DNA of 13,346 nucleotides from Pyrodictiaceae archaeon (GTDB lineage Archaea > Thermoproteota > Thermoprotei_A > Sulfolobales > Pyrodictiaceae). A model generated the notes under the pieces. It was given only the letters and a program-made list of their open reading frames with translations, did no database searches and was not told the DNA's origin. The stretch spans positions 1-13,346 of the forward strand of contig JALSNP010000035.1 of assembly GCA_026986935.1 (NCBI GenBank), read 5' to 3'. Shown here piece by piece: positions 6,573 through 13,178 of this stretch; within the stretch, counting starts at the first letter, position 1; each line of letters begins with the position of its first letter. The translations under genes and the position numbers were made by a program.

Positions 6573-7805
6573 TTAAACTTTCTCAATAGCTATCGCTGAA
6601 GCACCGCCAAGCCCATGACATATGGCAGCAATACCACGTTTGCCCCCATGTATTTCTAGAACGTTTACCAGTTCGAGTATTATCCTGGCCCCGCTCATAC
6701 CTAGAGGGTGCCCAACAGCAATCGCCCCGCCATGAACATTCATCTTATCATAGGGCACTCCCACATACTTGTTCAGAAGGAAACTGTTAACCGCGAAAGC
6801 CTCATTATTCTCCCAGTAGTCAACATCTTCGGGCTTCCAGCCCAACTCGTCCAACAGTGCTTTAACAGCCAGGACAGGAGCGTATGGGAACCTTCTCGGG
6901 TTTACACCCGCATAGCTCCAGCCGAGAATGCGCGCTCTGGGTTTGAGCCCTAGTTCTCCAACTACCTCTTCCCCGCCTATAAGCATGGAAGCTGCTCCGT
7001 CGCTTAGCTGACTGCTGGTTCCCGCAGTGTGGAGGCCATCGGGGGAGAAGGCAGGCTTCAGACTCTTCATTTTCTCAAGACTAGTATCTATCCTTATCCC
7101 TTCATCCCTGTCGAGGAGAACCTTACCGTTCCGGGCAACGGGCACAGTTATGCGCTGCTCATAGCCTTTCTCCCATGCGGCAGCCGCGCGCCGATGGCTC
7201 TCATAGCCGATCCAATCCAGAATATCCCTCGTGGCCCCATGCTCTTTCGCGGTTTCATCAGCCTCTTCCCCCATAACCATATCGTTAAGCGGATCGTAAA
7301 GGCCGTCGTTGACCATTAGGTCCCTGACAGGAAGATACCCTTTATAGACAAGCTTTACTCCCCATCTTGTCGCGCTAGTAATAGCGTATGGCGCGTTGCT
7401 CATCGACTCCATACCGCCTGCTAAAACCAGGTTATAAGCGCCAGATTCTATATAAGTCGACCCTGTGATTACAGCGGCCATCCCGCTAGAACAGACCATT
7501 TCTACAGTCATCGCATCAACATACTCTGGTATGCCCGCTCGTAGTGCTACCTGTCTTGCCGTGTCCATTCCCGTACCGCCGCGAATCACGTGCCCGTATA
7601 CGACGAAATCTATGTCGGCCGGATCGACGCCTACAGCGTTGATAGTGTGTTTTGCGGTAACCAGTGCTAGATCGACTGCTGGAACGTTTCTCAGACTCTT
7701 GCCGAACTTACCTATTGGTGTTCTATAGCCCGTGATAATATAAATATTTTTAGATAAAACGTGAGCTTTTATTTTCCCTCCCAGGTTAGCTGAGCCTTCT
7801 TTCAT
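6573..7805 (-). CDS. Thiolase (acetyl-CoA C-acyltransferase)
   Basis: A 410-residue thiolase that condenses two acetyl-CoA to acetoacetyl-CoA or cleaves 3-oxoacyl-CoA. The N-terminal half carries YRTPIGKFGKSL and the nucleophile Cys105 in VCSSGMAA. The C-terminal half carries ENNEAFAVN (~332-340), GGAIAVGHPLGMSG with His366, and the second catalytic Cys396 in ICHGLGGASA, where most thiolases have a glycine-richer CxGGG. The pattern is that of classical AtoB/FadA thiolases. The archaeal mevalonate-pathway thiolase normally sits with HMG-CoA synthase and a DUF35 protein, and neither is present here. The ATG start gives about 15-20 residues ahead of the usual family start (IYIITGYRTP), but no alternative start codon lies in between. 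GGGCGGGG precedes the ATG. Nothing else of beta-oxidation is adjacent, so biosynthetic versus degradative direction is open. Confidence 0.93.
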   Translation of the reverse strand: MKEGSANLGGKIKAHVLSKNIYIITGYRTPIGKFGKSLRNVPAVDLALVTAKHTINAVGVDPADIDFVVYGHVIRGGTGMDTARQVALRAGIPEYVDAMTVEMVCSSGMAAVITGSTYIESGAYNLVLAGGMESMSNAPYAITSATRWGVKLVYKGYLPVRDLMVNDGLYDPLNDMVMGEEADETAKEHGATRDILDWIGYESHRRAAAAWEKGYEQRITVPVARNGKVLLDRDEGIRIDTSLEKMKSLKPAFSPDGLHTAGTSSQLSDGAASMLIGGEEVVGELGLKPRARILGWSYAGVNPRRFPYAPVLAVKALLDELGWKPEDVDYWENNEAFAVNSFLLNKYVGVPYDKMNVHGGAIAVGHPLGMSGARIILELVNVLEIHGGKRGIAAICHGLGGASAIAIEKV

Positions 7806-7831
7806 TTTCCCCGCCCTTTATATGAGAGCAT

Positions 7832-7840
7832 GTTTAAAAC
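7832..7840 (-). promoter_or_regulatory. Candidate TATA box for the thiolase gene
   Basis: GTTTTAAAC on the minus strand lies about 30 bases before ATG 7805. A start 25 bases downstream would give a leader of only a few bases. A second candidate, ATATAAAG (about 7816-7823), is too close to the start unless the mRNA begins inside the gene. Confidence 0.35.
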
Positions 7841-7907
7841 CATGGTCGTATTGCATAGGAAGGGTTAGCTCGTATTTTAATCCTAGCTAGAAGGTATAAT
7901 CTATATG

Positions 7908-7935
7908 GGGAAAAAGAATTATATGTTAAAAGAGC
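7908..7935 (-). terminator. Candidate T-rich terminator of the protease gene
   Basis: Immediately after the protease stop, the minus strand reads CTCTTTTAAC and then ATTCTTTTTCCCC. These two T runs within 30 bases of the stop fit an archaeal U-tract terminator. No hairpin is needed or evident. Confidence 0.45.
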
Positions 7936-7936
7936 G

Positions 7937-10900
7937 TTAAGGCTGCACTGTTACGTAATAGTATAGGAAGCTCATGAACGGTATAGAGACTATTATGCCG
8001 TGCTCTCCTAGAGCGTCGAAGCCCCACACAACGCTTGGGCTGTCCGTTGAGGCGACCGGTATTATTACAAGATAGGTTCCTGGCGTGGCCTCGGAAGCAT
8101 CGATTCCGAGCTGGATAGTCTTGACAGTAGTGTTGGATAGTACGGGTGTTAGTGGCATAACGTTGAGCCCGGAGGCTCCGGGCGTGAGAGGTATTACTAT
8201 GGGCTCTCCAAGCTTTGCGTTATAGAGTGCGGGTGCTGATAGGAGTGTTGTTCTCACACTAACCGTGCCTGCCTTAACCGTCTGGTAGTTGAGGTACTCT
8301 GTTAGTGGCGTGATCACAATTACTGGCCTGTCGACTCCGGTCCCGCTGAATACCTGGTGTAGGACTAGCCAGTAGGTTGTGGCTTCCGGATCGATTAGTG
8401 GGCTGGCTACTGGTGCTAGGATCATTGCGTGTGTGGCGCTTGGATAGTCGAAGTAGGTGTATACTCCAGATAGTCCTAGCAGGCTGGCGATCCCGCTTAT
8501 CTTCGCGGCAACGGTTCCGGCGTCAATCCACGCGGTGTAGTTCATGTCTGCTACTCCCCAGAAGTTGTAGCCTGGACCTATTAGTGCTAGGTCGAAGTCT
8601 GTCGAGGTGTCTGCCCAGTATACGTCTACCTTGAGTCCTACTATCCTGCTATTACTATTGTCTAGGACTACCGGGAACGTCCTCCAGTCGCCAACCTCGG
8701 GTCTCCAGTACTGGTCGAGGGCTCCCTTGTAGACGTAGTTGTCGTAGAACGTGTTCTGGCCGAACTTGAAGAGGACCTTCGGCATTCCAGGCTCAACAAC
8801 TATCGGCACTGCGACCGTTACGGGCACGTAGGTGGTGTAGTTGCCCTGGCTTACTTTTATGAAGCCCTCATATACTCCTGGCGCGGCATTGGTCGGCACG
8901 CTCACTGTTACGGGGACCTGGCTGTTAGCCTGCGCGGTGCTGGTGACGTTTATCCATGTCCATGGCGCCTCAACGTAGTTGTTTATGTCTACCTTTATCG
9001 GGATGAAAACGCTGAGCCCTGTGCCGTAGTAGGCATTCACGAAGAACCGGAGGTCTATCACGGGCATGCTTGTAGCATTGGTCGCGTTAATACCGTAGTA
9101 TTCTTCTAGGTATTGTAGTGCTACCTGCTTGGCGAGTTCGAAAGCCTTGAGCGGCTCTCCTATCTGGACGTGCTCGGAGTTCCCGCCTCTTATGTCATAC
9201 TGTATTCTCGAGGTCTCCTGTGGTATTGGTATGCCCGCGTTCATGTAGTCTATCCAATAGCTCACCTCGCTTCCCATAATGAAGTAGGGGGTGTAATCTC
9301 CCTGTCTACCATAGGGGTCGAAGTACTTGTAGGGGAAGTTCACATCTATCTGTGTTAGTGTGGCGTTGAACAGTTCCTCCTTGACGGGTATTAGGAGCCT
9401 GCTTCCCGGTGGTAGCAGGTTCGCGTTCACGAACACATAGTCACCGGCTATTACAACATACTTGTTAGGTACTTTGAGGAAGCCCTCTCCAGGCACGTAT
9501 AGGACTGCCTTTCCAAGTATAGCGGCACTGGATAACGGTATAGTGTTCTTCTTTACTAGATGTACTGCCTCAAGGGTCACATTAGTTTCGGAAGAAGGTC
9601 CTATTTCGGGCAGGTATAGGGTTTGCGTCTCCGAGGATCCGGCCTTCACGACCCCGAAATACATTGCGGTATCGCCATAGTTGTACCAGAGCTGCATAAC
9701 CTCGTCCTTTGGTAGGCCCAGCATTGTAGCCATTGTCTCAACGAAATACTGTGCCACATGGTAGGGTGCCCTGCTTACAGGTACCACGCCGCCCTCTGTT
9801 ATCATGTCGATAGCCCGTTTCAGGTTGATCATACCGCTGCCCTGGCTGAACGCGTCGTAGCCGAGGCTTGTAGCGCTAGCTTTGAGTATAGCTTTAACTA
9901 CAAACGGGTTGGCATTGTAGCCGTTAGCCCGTAGAGCCTGGATAATTATGGCGACCGCGCCAGCAGTCATAGGTGTTGCCTCGCTAGTACCGCTGAAGAG
10001 GTCGAACGCGTAGACGCCATTGCCTAAACCGTCAATGGTTCTGCCGACACTCCATGCGAAGCTACCGATGGCTATGACGTCAGGCTTCGGGTATGCGAAC
10101 TGCGTCGGCCCCCTGTCGCTCCAGCTGACCACCTGGCCGTAGGCTCCAGGCAGGTAGCCGTAGAGCGGCCGGTAGAAGAACTCGGTGCCTGCCCCAACTG
10201 TTATGACTGCCGTGGCTGCGCCGGGTATTGTCACACTGCCGAAACCGGGCCCGCCGTTACCGGCGGCATGGACTATTACTGTCCCGCTTGTTAGTGTTAT
10301 GTAGTCCTCCCATATGCTTGTGGGATCGGCGTCGGTCGCGTAACCGTTTATGAAGAGGTAGCTGCTTCCCCAGCTGTTGCTTATAACGTCCGCCTGGGTC
10401 CACCCGGTGTATACCCATGTGAAGTTTGAGGGATCCTCCAGGTAGAACCCGCTAAGGTAGAGCTCCGCTGTTATAACGTTGCCGATCCAGAGCGCGCTTG
10501 CACCGCCAAGCTTGGCTCCGGGAGCCATGCCTGGGAGCGTGTAGTTGCCCTCTCCGTATCCTAGAGGTCTGGGAACCTTTCCTAGGCCTGCGGCTACGTG
10601 AGCGCAGAATGTTCCATGGCTTTCCCAGTCATACAGTAGGTCGAAGAAGATTCCAGTGCTCTTACTGAATCCTGGTAGTATGTAGCCTACGCTCTCCCAG
10701 TCGTTGAGCCAGTCGAAACTGTATGTTTTACCCGTGAATATCCCCGCGGCATCGTTGAAGGCGCCCGCGACCGCTCCAAGGCTGAAATCGTTTACCCCGT
10801 CGCCTGTGAAGTCCCTGGCTACCACGGGGTTCGTGTAGTTGAATGGTTTCTCGTCGGCGAAGCTCATGTCGAAGAGGGTCTCGTTCGGGGGCTCGGAGGA

Positions 10901-12070
10901 GTATCCTAGCTGGTAGAGTCCGAGCATGAGGAGGTAATATGTCGTTGATAGGTCTGCGTATGCGGCGTCAAACACGCCGTCCCCGTTATAGTCGACGAAA
11001 ATCACAGGCACGGTGTACTCTATTAGCAGGTTTCCGACGAATAGTGCTTGGAAGGCGAGACCGAAGTTCACAGTACTGTTCTCCGTGATGTTTGCTGGAA
11101 CCTTGAAGGTAGCGTTCACGACTGGATATTCAAAGTAGCTCATGTTGTACGTGCTCATATCTAGTATGGCGACGAAGCTAGTGTTGGTCATGTAGAACTC
11201 CTGGAGGAGCCCCGCGTAGAAGAGTACCCCGGTCATGTTCCCTACGGTTATCGGCTCCACCATTATCGTATTATTACCAACATATACGGCGGGGTTGACG
11301 GTTACTACTAGGCCCTGCTCGTCAGCGTCGAAGAGCAAGGGATGGCCGAAAGCGTCTCTAGCAACCTTCTGGGGGCCTAGATCGCTCTCTCCCATGTCAA
11401 TACCTGTGTCAACAACAGCTATCTTCACACCGGTACCATTGTAACCCATGCTCCACGCGTATCTGGCCCCGGTGATATTCACGGCACCGTACATGTCGGG
11501 TTCGAAGCCGACACCGCCCCCAACATGCTTGCTATTCTCTATGCGGTCGTCACTGCCCGGTAATGGTAGAACTTTATCGCTAACAATTTTCATTACGCCA
11601 GGCAGTTTCGCTAGCTCTTCAACCTGGCCCTTGTCGGCCCACGCGAACACTATACCGCTCTTACCGTTTCTGAGATGCACACCTCCCGTCACAACAGCTA
11701 TTTTCTTAATCTCGCTTAGCGTCTTACTGCTCCCGTCATAGAATACCATAATTCTAGCCTTGCCCGAAAGCGGGTTAGGTAACGGTGTTGCTGACCGGTC
11801 CGCGAGCATTTCCATGAGGCTGTAAGTGTTACTACCAACCATCCTCTCCAAGGGCCTAACACTATATGTTCTATCATTCAGCAGGGCAGGGTCAACCTTA
11901 GCCTTCCAAGATTTACCAGCAGCGAACGGGTTCGAAACGCTAGTGCTGCTAGGAGGGCTTGGCAGCTGCCTACCGGGCACCGTTGCAAACGTGAATGCCT
12001 GAGCGCCAACACCGGCGATCATAACAGCTATCAACAGTAGCGCGGCTATCGACGCTACCAGTCTACCCAC
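7937..12070 (-). CDS. Secreted subtilisin-family (S8) serine protease, pyrolysin/STABLE-like
   Basis: About 1,377 residues, close to the size I recall for pyrolysin and the STABLE protease of Staphylothermus. A Sec signal peptide (MGRLVASIAALLLIAVMIAG, likely cleaved after AQA, residue 25) is followed by an I9-like propeptide (~95-165). The triad is Asp221 (AVVDTGID), His485 (ESHGTFCAH) and Ser696 (GTSEATPMTAG); Asn605 (HAAGNGG) forms the oxyanion hole. About 260 residues separate Asp and His, far more than in subtilisin. They hold two calcium-loop motifs, DYNGDGVFD (360-368) and DFTGDGVND (420-428). Residues ~760-1377 look beta-rich, with no C-terminal membrane anchor. About twenty N-X-S/T sequons suggest a glycosylated exoenzyme. 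The only mature Cys is Cys489, four residues after the catalytic His. The open frame reaches GTG 12091, but GTG 12070 fits the signal peptide, the SD and the promoter better. The role is probably extracellular peptide supply. Confidence 0.92.
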   Translation of the reverse strand: MGRLVASIAALLLIAVMIAGVGAQAFTFATVPGRQLPSPPSSTSVSNPFAAGKSWKAKVDPALLNDRTYSVRPLERMVGSNTYSLMEMLADRSATPLPNPLSGKARIMVFYDGSSKTLSEIKKIAVVTGGVHLRNGKSGIVFAWADKGQVEELAKLPGVMKIVSDKVLPLPGSDDRIENSKHVGGGVGFEPDMYGAVNITGARYAWSMGYNGTGVKIAVVDTGIDMGESDLGPQKVARDAFGHPLLFDADEQGLVVTVNPAVYVGNNTIMVEPITVGNMTGVLFYAGLLQEFYMTNTSFVAILDMSTYNMSYFEYPVVNATFKVPANITENSTVNFGLAFQALFVGNLLIEYTVPVIFVDYNGDGVFDAAYADLSTTYYLLMLGLYQLGYSSEPPNETLFDMSFADEKPFNYTNPVVARDFTGDGVNDFSLGAVAGAFNDAAGIFTGKTYSFDWLNDWESVGYILPGFSKSTGIFFDLLYDWESHGTFCAHVAAGLGKVPRPLGYGEGNYTLPGMAPGAKLGGASALWIGNVITAELYLSGFYLEDPSNFTWVYTGWTQADVISNSWGSSYLFINGYATDADPTSIWEDYITLTSGTVIVHAAGNGGPGFGSVTIPGAATAVITVGAGTEFFYRPLYGYLPGAYGQVVSWSDRGPTQFAYPKPDVIAIGSFAWSVGRTIDGLGNGVYAFDLFSGTSEATPMTAGAVAIIIQALRANGYNANPFVVKAILKASATSLGYDAFSQGSGMINLKRAIDMITEGGVVPVSRAPYHVAQYFVETMATMLGLPKDEVMQLWYNYGDTAMYFGVVKAGSSETQTLYLPEIGPSSETNVTLEAVHLVKKNTIPLSSAAILGKAVLYVPGEGFLKVPNKYVVIAGDYVFVNANLLPPGSRLLIPVKEELFNATLTQIDVNFPYKYFDPYGRQGDYTPYFIMGSEVSYWIDYMNAGIPIPQETSRIQYDIRGGNSEHVQIGEPLKAFELAKQVALQYLEEYYGINATNATSMPVIDLRFFVNAYYGTGLSVFIPIKVDINNYVEAPWTWINVTSTAQANSQVPVTVSVPTNAAPGVYEGFIKVSQGNYTTYVPVTVAVPIVVEPGMPKVLFKFGQNTFYDNYVYKGALDQYWRPEVGDWRTFPVVLDNSNSRIVGLKVDVYWADTSTDFDLALIGPGYNFWGVADMNYTAWIDAGTVAAKISGIASLLGLSGVYTYFDYPSATHAMILAPVASPLIDPEATTYWLVLHQVFSGTGVDRPVIVITPLTEYLNYQTVKAGTVSVRTTLLSAPALYNAKLGEPIVIPLTPGASGLNVMPLTPVLSNTTVKTIQLGIDASEATPGTYLVIIPVASTDSPSVVWGFDALGEHGIIVSIPFMSFLYYYVTVQP

Positions 12071-12076
12071 TCTACA

Positions 12077-12083
12077 CTCACCC
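12077..12083 (-). promoter_or_regulatory. Shine-Dalgarno sequence supporting protease start at GTG 12070
   Basis: GGGTGAG on the minus strand precedes GTG 12070 by six bases. The longer option, GTG 12091, has no comparable SD and would add MLSGEC-type residues with an acidic side chain ahead of the signal peptide. Confidence 0.55.
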
Positions 12084-12092
12084 GACAACACA

Positions 12093-12102
12093 CTATATAA
12101 TA
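12093..12102 (-). promoter_or_regulatory. Candidate TATA box of the protease gene
   Basis: TATTATATAG on the minus strand predicts a transcription start near 12072, almost exactly at GTG 12070, which would make the mRNA leaderless. A second candidate, TTTTTATTAT (12121-12130), would start RNA near 12100 and include the SD at 12077-12083. In either case GTG 12070 is a workable start, and the first case excludes GTG 12091. Confidence 0.45.
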
Positions 12103-12151
12103 GACAATAAGCCCACCGCCATAATAAAAACCCCTACTATCAAACAGACAC

Positions 12152-12160
12152 AATAAAAAC
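12152..12160 (+). promoter_or_regulatory. Possible promoter element of tRNA-Arg
   Basis: AATAAAAAC lies 41-49 bases before the tRNA 5' end, and an identical 9-mer lies at 12123-12131. Either could be a weak TATA element for the tRNA. The A-rich 130-bp gap between the divergent protease gene and the tRNA holds nothing else recognisable. Confidence 0.25.
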
Positions 12161-12200
12161 AAAAACCGGCCAAACAACCCTACTACGAAACGATAGGCAA

Positions 12201-12279
12201 GGGCCCGTGGCCTAGCCAGGATTAGGGCGCCGGCCTTCGGAGCCGGAGGTCCCGGGTTCAAATCCCGGCGGGCCCGCCA
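12201..12279 (+). tRNA. tRNA-Arg (anticodon TCG), CCA encoded
   Basis: A complete cloverleaf reads directly from the sequence. The acceptor stem is GGGCCCG (12201-12207) with CGGGCCC (12269-12275). The D stem is GCCT (12210-12213) with GGGC, including one G-U pair. The anticodon stem is CCGGC (12230-12234) with GCCGG (12242-12246), and the loop CTTCGGA places anticodon TCG at 12237-12239. The T stem is CCGGG (12252-12256) with CCCGG (12264-12268) around TTCAAAT. The discriminator is G12276 and CCA is encoded at 12277-12279. There is no intron. It reads arginine codon CGA and possibly other CGN codons. Its 3' half is repeated in decayed form about 950 bp downstream, consistent with use as an integration target. 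A minus-strand open frame across it (12055-12294) is an antisense artefact. Confidence 0.96.
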
Positions 12280-12390
12280 CCTATACACCCCCATATAAAG
12301 CCTCTCCTCCCGAAGAGTAGAGTTGCAGCTCTAAATTCAGGCATGAATCTAGGTTTTTTCTTCGCAGAGGATAATCTTAGTTGATAATCT
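12232..12390 (+). repeat. Direct repeat, copy 1 (3' half of tRNA-Arg plus downstream flank)
   Basis: This stretch recurs in degenerate form at 13179-13346. It begins in the anticodon stem (GGCCTTCGGAGCCG, 14 bases identical in both copies), runs through the T arm and CCA, and continues about 110 bases into the flank to AGGATAATCTTAGTTGATAATCT at its end. The flank holds no gene. Its T6 run at 12354-12359 is a likely tRNA terminator. Confidence 0.7.
12354..12359 (+). terminator. Candidate terminator after tRNA-Arg
   Basis: A T6 run, followed by CTTC, lies 75 bases after the tRNA. It is the first substantial T tract downstream and could end the primary transcript. Confidence 0.35.
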
Positions 12391-12404
12391 CCCTATATCA
12401 AGAG

Positions 12405-12838
12405 TCAAGGGATTACTTTAAGCCATGGAATCCTCTTGAAGTCTTCATCGAAAGTAGCTATGGTGCTTATGCCGTAGTGTTTGCATGTTGCTGCTATTAG
12501 GGAGTCGTTGGGTAGTAGTCCATGGTCCCTGATTATTTCGGATGCTAATTGCTTTATCTCTTCATTTATTTCTAGTTCATCGAAGTATTGTTGTAGAAAT
12601 TGAATGTGGTCCCTTATTTTGTCGAATATATTCTTGACTATTTCTGGATTTTTCTTTAATTCGTAGGCCTTTTCCCAGTTAGAAGCTTGACCACAACAAA
12701 GATGACTTCTGAGAATACAATACTATTGATATAGCCCTGCTCATCCCCGTAAAATATTGGTTCTAGGAGACTCTTAGCCATCGTGTCACCTGCGAAATAT
12801 CTAATAATTACGTTACTATCAATAAACACCAAGCTCAT
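12405..12838 (-). pseudogene. vapC: VapC-type PIN-domain toxin, broken by a one-base frameshift
   Basis: The N-terminal frame (ATG 12838) reads MSLVFIDSNVIIRYFAGD to LLTGK, then hits a stop at 12656. From the A4 run at 12670-12673 the -1 frame continues as AYELKKNPEIVK to LLPNDSLIAATC, ISTIATFDEDF and a stop at 12405-12407. One extra A in that run would restore a normal 144-residue PIN protein. All four active-site acids would be present: Asp7, Glu44, Asp112 and Asp131. Intact VapC toxins are Mg-dependent RNases that cut tRNA or rRNA. The start overlaps the end of the antitoxin gene by 20 bases, as in coupled vapBC operons. The good state of both halves implies a recent deletion or a sequencing error. 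The sequence around the run does not fit an in-register X XXY YYZ slippery site. Confidence 0.85.
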
Positions 12839-13019
12839 CTTCAGCTTCCCTCAGGACATGCTTGAGAGTCTCACTATCAACTCTTATGGAGCCAAACACT
12901 TTCTCCGCTAGTCGTGTTCTAATAAACTTCACGAGCAATACCTCGCCCTCAGGGAGGTCTAGCTTCTCTAGAGGCTTAAGAACACCCTTCTCATATCTCA
13001 CCTTAACAATCTTGGACAA
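12819..13019 (-). CDS. vapB: VapB-type antitoxin, DUF104 (AF2212-like) family
   Basis: A 66-residue protein opening with KIVKVRYEKGVLKPLEKLDL, the hallmark of the DUF104 antitoxin family, followed by EGEVLLVKFI. This family pairs with PIN toxins in thermophilic archaea. The beta-rich N-terminus should bind DNA or dimerise, and the C-terminal part (about 36-66) should wrap the toxin. The start is TTG 13019; it lines up with the family start, and the ATG upstream on the minus strand is out of frame. GGGTG at 13028-13032 may be the SD. The gene precedes and overlaps vapC by 20 bases. If the toxin is truly broken, this is an orphan antitoxin that might still neutralise related VapC toxins elsewhere. 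Confidence 0.85.
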   Translation of the reverse strand: MSKIVKVRYEKGVLKPLEKLDLPEGEVLLVKFIRTRLAEKVFGSIRVDSETLKHVLREAEDELGVY

Positions 13020-13075
13020 GCCCTTACACCCATGTCAAATATCGCCTCACGCCCCAATTAGCCTTTTCCTCTAGT

Positions 13076-13088
13076 AGGATGTTTCCAG
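13076..13088. repeat. Direct repeat AGGATGTTTCCAG, copy 1
   Basis: AGGATGTTTCCAG here recurs exactly at 13128-13140, 52 bases later. In both cases it is followed by a similar A/T-TTAT and then, after a short gap, TCCGCT. It lies about 60 bases upstream of vapB, in the 327-bp stretch to the window end that has no gene. Confidence 0.75.
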
Positions 13089-13127
13089 ATTATCCGCTCC
13101 GATATCCATGGTGATAAGCATTTGCGA

Positions 13128-13163
13128 AGGATGTTTCCAGTTTATGGTTTCCGCTGGAAACAT
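13128..13163. repeat. Direct repeat copy 2 with inverted partner (hairpin)
   Basis: AGGATGTTTCCAG (13128-13140) is followed by its inverted partner CTGGAAACAT (13154-13163). The two 10-bp arms pair perfectly around a 13-base loop. Together with copy 1 at 13076 this gives three related 10-bp half-sites in 88 bases. They are upstream of vapBC and next to the tRNA remnant, so candidate roles are a VapB operator or integrase arm sites. Confidence 0.75.
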
Positions 13164-13172
13164 GGTTTATAA
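13164..13172. promoter_or_regulatory. Strong TATA-like box beside the tRNA remnant
   Basis: GTTTATAAG is a near-ideal archaeal TATA box. On the plus strand it would start RNA within the tRNA-Arg remnant. On the minus strand (CTTATAAAC) it would start near 13142, inside the inverted repeat, and run toward vapBC with a long leader. Direction cannot be decided from sequence alone. Confidence 0.35.
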
Positions 13173-13178
13173 GTCCCG

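Noticed and set aside
12055..12294. Minus-strand open frame of 79 codons across the tRNA-Arg gene, reading RARRDLNPGPPAPKAGALI
   Set aside because: This peptide is the familiar artefact of translating the antisense of a tRNA; it also runs into the protease start, so it is not a gene.
12664..12680. Programmed ribosomal frameshift in vapC
   Set aside because: GGGAAAA resembles a slippery heptamer but is out of register with the zero frame; moving back one base would pair the Lys tRNA on GAA. A one-base deletion or sequence error is simpler.
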